A DNA stretch of 34,838 bases from assembly GCA_035359995.1 (NCBI GenBank), contig DAORZT010000026.1, positions 1 to 34,838 on the forward strand, written 5' to 3'. Made by a program: the position numbers and the translations under genes. Numbering within the stretch: position 1 is the stretch's first letter; the number at the start of each line of letters is the position of its first letter. This DNA is from JAKPCT01 sp029553165 (GTDB lineage Bacteria > Bacillota > UBA4882 > UBA8346). A model generated the notes under the pieces. The model saw only the letters and a program-made list of their open reading frames with translations, was not told the DNA's origin and did no database searches. Below are positions 24,058 to 31,916 of this stretch, in pieces.

Positions 24058-25344
24058 CTAATCATTATCTAATTGTGATCGCAAACCTCTATTATTGATA
24101 ATGCCTCTTAACTGTTCTTGGATCTGTTTGTTTTGGTTTACCAGATTATCTTTGTTTAAATAAAACCCCCGTACTTTAACAACTCGATCTTTATCTGCCA
24201 CTTTGACAATTGTATCTGCAAGATCGGTTAAGACCTTCTTTTCGTTTTGAAGCCTAATCGATTTTTCTCTTAATATCTGCACCGATGGTTTTGATTTTAA
24301 TTGCAGTTGAATCTCTTCAGGCAATTTATTCCACTGGTGTTGGCTTAGATATTTAAGACACTCATTTTGTAACATGTTGAATTTTTGGGTATCATTTATC
24401 AACTCCTGTTCTAACTTTAATAATCGGTCAGCTTCAAACAGCAATAACTCTTGCGTTGCTTTATCCAAATTATTTTTTAATGCGTCTTTCTTCTTTTGAT
24501 TATAGTTTTTCTCTTGCTCTCTGTAGACAGCTTCTTTTGTTAAGATTAAGCTTTTTTTATCATCCAATATCTGCTGGACGATCTGGGAGGATAATTCATT
24601 AAGCGCACGATAATTTCGCTCAATTTCGGAACCCTTTTGTTGTAAATCACCCAGTTTCTCCAGATTTACTTTGACTGCTTGTTCTAATTCTTTAATTGTG
24701 ATCTCAAACTCACTGAGCTGTCTGATGATCACCGGCGCTTGCAATGAAAGACTGCTTTTATTTAGTTGATTATCGATTATGATTGTCTTTTCCGGATCTC
24801 TACCGCTGACAACAGCTTTCAACTCACTGATCAGCTTCAATTCAGATTCATAATGTCTTTCAGTCCTTTTGAGTTCCTGATATTCAAAGACGGCCGGATC
24901 ATATCTTTGACGGCTCTTAACATATTGATTGATAAACTTTTTGGCAGCATCTGACTCCAGCAATTGTTGTGTTTTTTTTTGCAGTTGTTGTTGTTCCTTA
25001 ACCAGCCGGTTAGCCCAATTCTTCAGTTTGGTTTCCATAAATGGCCTTGATATTGAATAGGCCATTTTCTCTAAAAACATTTGCGGCTTTTGTTCAAACT
25101 TCTTTTTGAATTGATGATATTTTTTTAGTTCAATTCCATATCGTCCCTTTTGCGCAGTCAACTCCTGATTGCCCGCCAGAAAGTGGGATTCGGCATCTTT
25201 GTAATATTGATGCAAATCAAGCCGTTCCTTAAGATTAAAATTTTTTATTATTTCAAGATGCTGAAAGTATTTGTCCCGAAGCTCATTGTGGTAGTTTTCA
25301 ATCATTGGGAGCAATTCTTTACATTTGATTACGACTTGATCCAC
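24058..25344 (-). CDS. Coiled-coil protein with conserved C-terminal signature (intact paralogue of 16086-17313)
   Basis: A 428-residue charged, Gln/Lys/Glu/Leu-rich helical protein. Landmarks: SDAAKKFINQYV at 131-142 (shared with zincin proteins B and C), DPEKTIIIDNQL near 210, LSEFEITIKELEQAV near 235, and the C-terminal signature VKVADKDRVVKVRGFYLNKD (about 380-399). It aligns over its whole length with the frameshifted gene 16086-17313 and provides the reading that exposes that frameshift. Start: GTG at 25344 after AAAGGTGA. It is the first gene after the signal peptidase and may begin the accessory part of the transcript. It has no recognised domain and is predicted to be soluble. Confidence 0.8.
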   Translation of the reverse strand: MDQVVIKCKELLPMIENYHNELRDKYFQHLEIIKNFNLKERLDLHQYYKDAESHFLAGNQELTAQKGRYGIELKKYHQFKKKFEQKPQMFLEKMAYSISRPFMETKLKNWANRLVKEQQQLQKKTQQLLESDAAKKFINQYVKSRQRYDPAVFEYQELKRTERHYESELKLISELKAVVSGRDPEKTIIIDNQLNKSSLSLQAPVIIRQLSEFEITIKELEQAVKVNLEKLGDLQQKGSEIERNYRALNELSSQIVQQILDDKKSLILTKEAVYREQEKNYNQKKKDALKNNLDKATQELLLFEADRLLKLEQELINDTQKFNMLQNECLKYLSQHQWNKLPEEIQLQLKSKPSVQILREKSIRLQNEKKVLTDLADTIVKVADKDRVVKVRGFYLNKDNLVNQNKQIQEQLRGIINNRGLRSQLDND

Positions 25345-25390
25345 GACTAATCACCTTTACTTTATCAAGACCCAAGAAATTTATGAGTCA

Positions 25391-25951
25391 TCAGTTACCA
25401 GTATTAGTCTTTTTTTGATTTTTAAATTTATATACCAATACTGCCTTTGCTTTAATCTGCTTGGTGGATACGGCTCCAAAATAACGGCCGTCAAATGAAT
25501 TTGGTATATGAGTTGATATTGGTAAGAATTCCCCCTCTTTTACCTTAAATCTCCCACGTAAACGTGGTAAAGGCAACCCTTTTCTGTCAACTGTAGCGAT
25601 CGGGCCAACATGTTGCCCATTGATCATAATTGCTTCATCGGTAACTTCATAAATATCTCCCGGCAATGCGCCTACGTTCTTCAACATTAATTCGCCTTCT
25701 TTCATCCAACCACGCCCATAAACATAAGGATGTATCTTTTGTGGGGGTTTAAATATTACCAAGTCACCGGTCTCGAGGCGCCCATCAAATTTAAGTGCTT
25801 GATAGATACCAAGCGGTTGACTTGGTGTAGTGTTGATGTAAAAAAAAGCTCCATGTAACCGAATAAATATATTAATTCCTAAATAACTAAATAAAACAAC
25901 CAGGGATAATATGAAATATTTCGGTTCTTTCATTTTAAATGAAATCATCAT
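25391..25951 (-). CDS. traF: TraF-like conjugative signal peptidase (S26 family)
   Basis: A 186-residue protein with an N-terminal membrane anchor (residues about 12-30) and the S26/TraF pattern: NTTPSQPLGIYQ with the nucleophile Ser at about 44, and LMLKNVGALPGD with the general-base Lys at about 91. SFDGRYFGAV near the end is the third conserved box. In RP4, TraF matures and cyclises the TrbC pilin; here it could process one or both TrbC prepilins. Its start overlaps the end of the long trbL by 17 bases, so translation is coupled. There is no second copy in the window. Confidence 0.92.
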   Translation of the reverse strand: MMISFKMKEPKYFILSLVVLFSYLGINIFIRLHGAFFYINTTPSQPLGIYQALKFDGRLETGDLVIFKPPQKIHPYVYGRGWMKEGELMLKNVGALPGDIYEVTDEAIMINGQHVGPIATVDRKGLPLPRLRGRFKVKEGEFLPISTHIPNSFDGRYFGAVSTKQIKAKAVLVYKFKNQKKTNTGN

Positions 25952-27647
25952 TACTCAGTCTTTCCGGACCTCCAGCTCTTACCCTCATACTTCCACTCGG
26001 ATCAGTATATCTCATCGGTTTCTCATTTTTTGTCGGCTTTTTAAGACGCCTTTTCATATTATTGGTTTTTGCACCTGATTCATTGTCTGATTCATACTCG
26101 CGGGAATTACTCTCACTACTTGAATCTGTTTCACTACCACTACCACCTTCGTCAACATCGATTATTTCATATTCAACACCTTCAATAACATTTTGCTTAT
26201 CATACTCTGATCGTTCACCACTACCATTACTACTATCAGTTGCTCTCTCCATAGAATTTCCAAGTCGTCTTCTCAAATTATCAATATCATTATTACCAAT
26301 CCTATTATTCATTCCCTGACTTGGACTTAACGACCCTTGGCCACCTTGAGTAGTGGGTTGACCTCCGGTACTTCCTCCTGGAGGTAAACTAAGCTGACCG
26401 GTACCTCCTCCTGGTGGTAAACTAAGCTGACCTCCAGTACCTCCTGTTAACGATCCACTGGCACTGCCTGTACCTGCCAGCGCATTCCCTGAGCCTGCTG
26501 CAGTCGCAGCTGAACCGGTACTCGCAGCACCTCCGGCACCGGCGGCAGCACCAGTAGCCCCTGCCCCACCGGCAGTTGCTCCACCTGCAGCTCCTCCTGC
26601 AGCCATTGCACCTCCCGCAGCTGCTGCGGCACCTCCGGTTACAACTGCTGCTGCAACCATTGCTGCTGTTTTAGCAACTTTCTTTCCAGCTTCGATTGCA
26701 TCATGACCACTAAACATTGATTGCCCAGTCATAAAACCGGTAATTACTTTTGGAGCATGCCAACATATGTAACAAAGTAAAATACTTACAAAACAAAGGT
26801 ATATTGATTCGGAAAAATCCAAATTGGAAAAACTAAGTGTCCGATCCATAACTTTTGAGGTCGCACCCAAAATAAATGAAAGCACCATTAACTTAATTCC
26901 AAACGAAATTATTGCACTTGCTGCTCTCTCTGCCAAAAACGAAGTATACTTATTGGCTCCAAACGGAATAAAAATCAGTGACAATATGGCAACCATGTTA
27001 AACTCAATATAGGTAACACAAAAATTAAGAGTGAGCATAAAGAAACTAAAACCGGTTATCAAACCGACGATAGCTAATACAATAGCTCTAACTAATAATT
27101 TCAACAGATACAATGGGTCTTTCAAAATATTGATGGTTCCTGAAACAACACCCTTGGCAACATCCCAAACGTCAGATATAATCCCAAAAGCCCCCTCATC
27201 TTCAGGAGGGTTTGCTATATTATTGATTATTTGTTCGCCATGTTTGGTTATTCTCAATAAATCCGGATATTGCTTCAGGATTATGGAATTCTCCGTTCCA
27301 CTTAGTTGTTGAGGCAACTCTGCAGTTGGTGTTTGACTAAGAACACCCGCTGTCTTTCCAACCCAGATAAATCCATCAAGCACCGTTTTGGTCAAATTAC
27401 GATAATCACTGATTACATAACAAATAATTCCGTACTTCAAGATTTTTCTAACTAGTAATTTAAACTGATCGACATTACCTATATTTAGAATAAAAGCTAG
27501 AACTAGATCAATCGTAATTATTGACAAAAAAAGTGTAAAAGCATGACTATACAATACATTAGAATCTTTAATGAAGAAGCCTAAAAATTTATCAGTAATA
27601 CTTATTATAAAATCTGCTCCTAATGATTCAGTTGCGATCAAGATCAT
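25935..27647 (-). CDS. trbL: TrbL (VirB6-like) channel protein, long form with Gly/Ala/Ser tail
   Basis: A 570-residue polytopic protein. The first 320 residues carry about six to seven hydrophobic helices typical of TrbL/VirB6 and end in APKVITGFMTGQSMFSG. A long low-complexity tail follows: Ala/Gly/Thr-rich (about 335-415), a twice-repeated QLSLPPGG unit, then a Ser/Asp/Glu-rich acidic part and a basic end (KRRLKKPTKNEK). P-type TrbL proteins often have such tails. It aligns with the adjacent short trbL (27693-28631), which stops shortly after the shared GQSM motif. AGGGGAG precedes the ATG. It lies in the inner membrane and contributes to the DNA/protein channel. A specificity role for the tail is inference. 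Confidence 0.92.
   Translation of the reverse strand: MILIATESLGADFIISITDKFLGFFIKDSNVLYSHAFTLFLSIITIDLVLAFILNIGNVDQFKLLVRKILKYGIICYVISDYRNLTKTVLDGFIWVGKTAGVLSQTPTAELPQQLSGTENSIILKQYPDLLRITKHGEQIINNIANPPEDEGAFGIISDVWDVAKGVVSGTINILKDPLYLLKLLVRAIVLAIVGLITGFSFFMLTLNFCVTYIEFNMVAILSLIFIPFGANKYTSFLAERAASAIISFGIKLMVLSFILGATSKVMDRTLSFSNLDFSESIYLCFVSILLCYICWHAPKVITGFMTGQSMFSGHDAIEAGKKVAKTAAMVAAAVVTGGAAAAAGGAMAAGGAAGGATAGGAGATGAAAGAGGAASTGSAATAAGSGNALAGTGSASGSLTGGTGGQLSLPPGGGTGQLSLPPGGSTGGQPTTQGGQGSLSPSQGMNNRIGNNDIDNLRRRLGNSMERATDSSNGSGERSEYDKQNVIEGVEYEIIDVDEGGSGSETDSSSESNSREYESDNESGAKTNNMKRRLKKPTKNEKPMRYTDPSGSMRVRAGGPERLSNDDFI
26374..26432. repeat. Two-unit 33-base tandem repeat in the trbL tail
   Basis: The 26-base stretch at 26374-26399 recurs at 26407-26432 with one mismatch, a period of 33 bases (11 codons). 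It encodes the repeated QLSLPPGG. The surrounding DNA is also low in complexity (Gly/Ala/Thr codons), so repeat number may vary between relatives. Confidence 0.75.
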
Positions 27648-27692
27648 ATTCTCCCCTGCCTTTATTCATAAAAATAATCATCTATATCAATA

Positions 27693-28631
27693 TTAACCTT
27701 TGCCTTTTAACACATCGTTACCGCTATACATTGACTGACCTGTTAAAAAGCCGGTGATAACTTTAGGAGCATGCCAAGTTAATAGCGCCAAATACACACT
27801 GGCAAAACACATGTAAATTGTTGCAGAAAAATCCAAATGTTTTGCAGTAATTAGTTCAGTTAATATTTCACTCGCAATTCCCAACATAAATGAAAGCACC
27901 ATCAGTTTTATTCCAAATGAGATCACTGCCGATGCCGCTTTTTCTGCTAAAAACGAAGTATACTGATAAGCGCCAAATGGAATGAATATCAGCGATAAAA
28001 TCGCGACCATATAAAACTCCAAATATGTCACACAATAATGTAAAGTAATCATAAATAAACTGAAACCCGTTATTAAAGATAATATACCTGTTACTATTGC
28101 ACGTACTAGAATTTTTAAAAACACCGTCGGATCTGTCGCCATATCAATTACTTCCACTATTCCGTCAACAGTTTTTTTGACCTGATCGACAATTTTACCA
28201 AGAAACCCAAATATTCCGCCACTGCTTGATTCACTTGAATTATCTCCGATACTATTCATCACACCTGAAGCTTGATCAAGGAATTTACCAATACCAGGAA
28301 ACATTTTGCTAATCGATGTCTCTTCTCCCAAATTATTAGCTACCATACCTCCGCCCGCCTTAAATCCTACCCAGATAAAACCATTCAAAATGGTTTTGAT
28401 AATATTACTGTAATCTACAATAACATAGCAGATGATACCATATTTCAAAATCTTTTTAACTAATAATTTAAAATTATCAACACTGCCCAGATTTAGAATA
28501 TATGCCAGAACAAGGTCGATGGTAATAATCGACAGAAAGATCGTAAAGGCAGGACTGTACAAAACATTAAGATGTGAATAAAAATCACCTAATAATTGAT
28601 CAGTTACTTTAATAATACTATCTACTTTCAT
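27693..28631 (-). CDS. trbL: TrbL (VirB6-like) channel protein, short form
   Basis: A 312-residue polytopic inner-membrane protein parallel to the first 300 residues of its downstream neighbour: LYSPAFTIFLSIITIDLVLA, LLVKKILKYGIICYVI, ILSLIFIPFGAYQYTSFLAEKAASAVISFGIKLMVLSF and a closing APKVITGFLTGQSMYSG are nearly shared. It then stops after VLKGKG and has no low-complexity tail. The soluble loop (residues about 110-165) is Ser/Gly-rich and unlike the neighbour's. GGTGGG precedes the ATG. The pair arose by tandem duplication. It may form mixed channels with the long form. Confidence 0.9.
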   Translation of the reverse strand: MKVDSIIKVTDQLLGDFYSHLNVLYSPAFTIFLSIITIDLVLAYILNLGSVDNFKLLVKKILKYGIICYVIVDYSNIIKTILNGFIWVGFKAGGGMVANNLGEETSISKMFPGIGKFLDQASGVMNSIGDNSSESSSGGIFGFLGKIVDQVKKTVDGIVEVIDMATDPTVFLKILVRAIVTGILSLITGFSLFMITLHYCVTYLEFYMVAILSLIFIPFGAYQYTSFLAEKAASAVISFGIKLMVLSFMLGIASEILTELITAKHLDFSATIYMCFASVYLALLTWHAPKVITGFLTGQSMYSGNDVLKGKG

Positions 28632-28649
28632 TGTACACCCACCTAAAAA

Positions 28650-31073
28650 TTAATAATTATCACTAATAATTCCTTTATAAATCTTAACCATCTCCGGCAG
28701 TTTTTTATAAATCAGCCATGCTTCATTAAATCCTTCTTTTCCTTTTTCATTAAGAATGTTAATGATCATTTTTTGATCCTCTTTAGAACTGGCAGCAAAG
28801 TAAGCCAGAGCAACTGGGCCTAAAGCCAATTCAAACAAACGAGATCCCAGAGGAGATTTATAATAGTATTGCCGTTTGGGTATAGCCATTGCTAAAATCT
28901 CTAATTCCCGGCTGTTCAAACCAAATGCTTCATAAGTCTCCGCAATATGTTCGTCACGCGCATTCGCATTTGGCAGATAAATTTTAGTAAGACACGAATC
29001 AATTATAACCGGAGCTATCGTACTGTTTTGAATATCACGTAATGATTGCGTAGCAAATACTACCGAAACATTTGCTTTTCGAAGCACTTTTAACCATTCA
29101 CGGATCTTTGCTGCAAAGATTGGATTATCTAAAAACAGCCAACATTCATCCAAAACCAATAATGTGGGAGCACCCGTAAACCGTTGTTCCAAGCGATGAA
29201 ATAAATAACTCAAAGTCGGAGGTACGGCTGCCGGTATATTCATCAATTTAGCCATTTCAAATACTTGCCAACGTCCGTACTCCAGATTATCATACATTGC
29301 GTCAAATAATTTACCAAACGCGCCATTAATCGTTGCCGGTTGAAGCGCTTGGCGTAAATTTGTATCTTGTAATAAAAGGGTCAACCCGGTAATAGTCCGT
29401 TGTTCCCGTGGGGATGTGGCTAAAGAACTAAGCGCAATCCAAATTGTTTGTTTAACTTCCGGAGTGATCTCAATATTCTCACCCCGCAGAAAATCATGCA
29501 CCCATTCTGCCGCCCACGCTCGCTCTTTTTCATCATCAATATTGGCCAATGGTTGAAATGACAATGTGTCTTCACGCTCATCCGCCAAATCATAAAAATC
29601 TCCGCCTACACCTGCAGTTAATGCTCGACAAGAACCATCCTTATCAAAAAAGTATACTTGCGCTCCGTCATACCGTAAAAACTGTGCCGCTAATGTTGCC
29701 AGCAACACCGATTTACCTGCTCCTGTTGGTCCGACAATCATCGTATGGCCTACATCACCAACGTGTAAATCAAGCCGAAACGGCGTATTACCTGCTGTCT
29801 GCGTATACATCAATGTTGGTGCTTTTAAATGATTATTGACTCTTGGTCCGGCCCAAACTGCCGACAATGGAAACAGGTGCGCCAAGTTCAGCGAGTTTAA
29901 GATCGGTCTCCTCACATTACAACGGCATAATCCCGGCAAACTACCCATCCAGGCGTCAACGGCATTGAGAGTCTCAACCATAACCGTGAACCCGAGACTA
30001 TTTATAGTTTTTTCTATCGCCCGGACTTTTTTTTCAACTTGAACCGCATCCTGATCAATAACTACTACAGTTGCAGTAAAATAACCGTAACTGACATAAT
30101 CCGCACTTAATTCTTGGGCCGCCTGATCAGCATCCAGGCTCTTAACGTAAGCATCACTGTCTTCCAACACACTCTCTGTATTTGTAATAGTTTCACGAAT
30201 TAACGTTGCAACGCCCTTACGTTTGGCAAACCATCTGCGACGATAGCGATTGATCTCATTTTTGGCATCTTCTTTGTCCAACGGAATAAAACGCGTAACC
30301 CAGCGATATTCAAAATTTAAATGATTCAAATTATCTAAAATCCCTGGAATGCTGGTGCCCGGAAACCCCATAACCGTAACTGCCCGCAGATGATAATTTC
30401 CCAATCGCGGTTCAAAACCACCCACCAATGGAGTATCTGCCAAGAACGCATCCAAGTACATCGGTATCTCCGGAACTCTGACAATATGCCGCTTAGGTGA
30501 GATACAACTATGTAAATATGTCAGTGTCTCTTCATCATTAAGCGGTTTAGCTTCTGCCAGCAATTCAGCGAATAAATTATACACCCGTTCTACTTCGGTT
30601 AAAAAATTCTTGAGATGAGTCTCATAAGTTTCTTGCTCTTTTTTATAATCACGTTCAATAAAATACTTCTCCAACTTATTTAAAACTTCTTGGGGAGGTA
30701 GATAAATCAAAGTAAAATAATAATAGGTCTCATAGTGATGACCGGCTTCAAAAAAGTTCTTCCGCTCTTCGTCAATCATCAACGAAATGGGATCCGGAAA
30801 GACCGACTCCGGGTAACTTTGACTCCGGATACGCTGGGCTTCAGCGTAAATAGCCCAGCCTCCGGTCAGTCTTTTTAAAACATTATTAATTTGTGCAGAA
30901 ATTGAAACTAATTCAGCTTTTGTAGCACTGGCCAAATCAGGTCCGCGAAAACGGAAGGATTTTTGAAAGGACCCATCCTTGTTCAATATAACCCCAGGAG
31001 CCACCAGAGCAGCCCACGGCAGATAATCAGAAAGACGATCGGGCCTTTTTCGATATTCTCTAAGATTCAGCAT
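28650..31073 (-). CDS. trbE: TrbE (VirB4-type) T4SS ATPase, copy 2
   Basis: An 807-residue VirB4 ATPase. Walker A GPTGAGKS is at 448-455 and Walker B LLVLDE at 638-643. The SVVFATQSLRD segment and the YYYKSPLGSRLFELALGP end region match copy 1. Both catalytic motifs are intact, so it is not decayed. Start: ATG at 31073, with AGAGG 14 bases upstream, mirroring the unusual spacing in copy 1. It is followed by two trbL genes instead of trbJ. Synonymous positions are more AT-rich than in copy 1, which suggests the copies have had separate histories rather than a very recent duplication. Confidence 0.96.
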   Translation of the reverse strand: MLNLREYRKRPDRLSDYLPWAALVAPGVILNKDGSFQKSFRFRGPDLASATKAELVSISAQINNVLKRLTGGWAIYAEAQRIRSQSYPESVFPDPISLMIDEERKNFFEAGHHYETYYYFTLIYLPPQEVLNKLEKYFIERDYKKEQETYETHLKNFLTEVERVYNLFAELLAEAKPLNDEETLTYLHSCISPKRHIVRVPEIPMYLDAFLADTPLVGGFEPRLGNYHLRAVTVMGFPGTSIPGILDNLNHLNFEYRWVTRFIPLDKEDAKNEINRYRRRWFAKRKGVATLIRETITNTESVLEDSDAYVKSLDADQAAQELSADYVSYGYFTATVVVIDQDAVQVEKKVRAIEKTINSLGFTVMVETLNAVDAWMGSLPGLCRCNVRRPILNSLNLAHLFPLSAVWAGPRVNNHLKAPTLMYTQTAGNTPFRLDLHVGDVGHTMIVGPTGAGKSVLLATLAAQFLRYDGAQVYFFDKDGSCRALTAGVGGDFYDLADEREDTLSFQPLANIDDEKERAWAAEWVHDFLRGENIEITPEVKQTIWIALSSLATSPREQRTITGLTLLLQDTNLRQALQPATINGAFGKLFDAMYDNLEYGRWQVFEMAKLMNIPAAVPPTLSYLFHRLEQRFTGAPTLLVLDECWLFLDNPIFAAKIREWLKVLRKANVSVVFATQSLRDIQNSTIAPVIIDSCLTKIYLPNANARDEHIAETYEAFGLNSRELEILAMAIPKRQYYYKSPLGSRLFELALGPVALAYFAASSKEDQKMIINILNEKGKEGFNEAWLIYKKLPEMVKIYKGIISDNY

Positions 31074-31095
31074 CCTTCAATACACTCGCCTCTCA

Positions 31096-31344
31096 TTAAT
31101 TTGAATAATATGATTTTTGTTGGATATGCCGCTTAAAACAATCAAAAAACTGGGGATCTTTTTTAGCGGCAAACATTGCAACAATATGCACAACCAGACA
31201 AATCGGCAATGGAGTAATCGTATGCATCCCTAAAGCAAAAGCCGCAGCTAACGTTCCATTTAAAATCGCAATACCCCTTGGGACGCCCCCCAACAAAATT
31301 TGTTCAGTTAAAGAATGATGAATTGGTATCCGATAACCTTCCAT
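31096..31344 (-). CDS. trbD: TrbD (VirB3-like) inner-membrane protein, copy 2
   Basis: An 82-residue small membrane protein with IPIHHSLTEQILLGGVPRG, two hydrophobic helices and the KKDPQFFDCFKRHIQQKSYY end. It aligns almost without gaps with copy 1 at 3876-4130. AGGAGG precedes the ATG. It lies directly before trbE, with which VirB3 proteins act. Confidence 0.92.
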   Translation of the reverse strand: MEGYRIPIHHSLTEQILLGGVPRGIAILNGTLAAAFALGMHTITPLPICLVVHIVAMFAAKKDPQFFDCFKRHIQQKSYYSN

Positions 31345-31413
31345 ATTTCCTCCTAATCAAAAACCCAATCCTAACCTACACCAAAATACTTGCCACAATT
31401 TAACTTATAACCT

Positions 31414-31785
31414 TTAAAAACCCAAACCTCCACTATTAGAAAACATGTTTTGAATAAGTATACCTGCACCCATTGCAATTGCAACTCCAAAGACTACTTT
31501 AAACAACTTTCTTTGTTGCCCTTCACCAAAAGACATGCCAAGTCCGGCTACTACTATTGCAATCGTGGATACCGCTTTAGCTATTGGACCAGTTAATGCC
31601 GCTTTAATAATATTTACTGGTTTAGTCCATGGAAGATTTTCAACATCACCTTTGTATTCTTCGCTCTGGCCTTGGTTTTGACTACCAGTTCCGGTTTCAG
31701 TTGCCAAACATAAGGTTGCCATAGTCAAAGATAGAAAACACAAGATTACAAAAACACACAGCATTTTTACGGATAAATTCTTCAT
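31414..31785 (-). CDS. trbC: TrbC (VirB2-like) pilin, copy 2
   Basis: A 123-residue prepilin with an N-terminal signal segment to about residue 28 (LCLA-TE), a longer hydrophilic Glu/Gln-rich stretch than copy 1, then LPWTKPVNIIKAALTGPIAK and two hydrophobic helices joined by SFGEGQQRK. It keeps the VirB2/TrbC topology but diverges from copy 1 more than the other duplicated genes do, as expected for a surface-exposed pilin. AAAGGAG precedes the ATG. In set 1, trbB precedes trbC; here trbI does. Confidence 0.88.
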   Translation of the reverse strand: MKNLSVKMLCVFVILCFLSLTMATLCLATETGTGSQNQGQSEEYKGDVENLPWTKPVNIIKAALTGPIAKAVSTIAIVVAGLGMSFGEGQQRKLFKVVFGVAIAMGAGILIQNMFSNSGGLGF

Positions 31786-31891
31786 TATAACATTACTCCT
31801 TTACTCTTATTATACTTAAATACTTTAATATTACCACAAACAAACGGATTTCATCTTATATCCGGTACGCTTCACCTCCTTTTCCGGCAGC

Positions 31892-31915
31892 CATACTAAT
31901 TATATTGTTAGTATG
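31892..31915. repeat. Inverted repeat in the trbI-trbC gap where trbB is absent
   Basis: CATACTAA and TTAGTATG form a perfect 8-base dyad immediately after the trbI stop. An orphan AAAAGGAGGTGA ribosome-binding site lies about 20 bases further on, followed by no gene of size (a GTG there opens only 14 codons). This 131-base gap is where set 1 has trbB, so it may be the scar of a deletion. Confidence 0.5.
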
Positions 31916-31916
31916 T

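Noticed and set aside
26447..26632. A Gln/Val/Leu/Pro-rich minus-strand frame inside the long trbL.
   Set aside because: It is a frame-shifted reading of the Gly/Ala/Thr-rich tail; low-complexity coding DNA keeps other frames open by chance.
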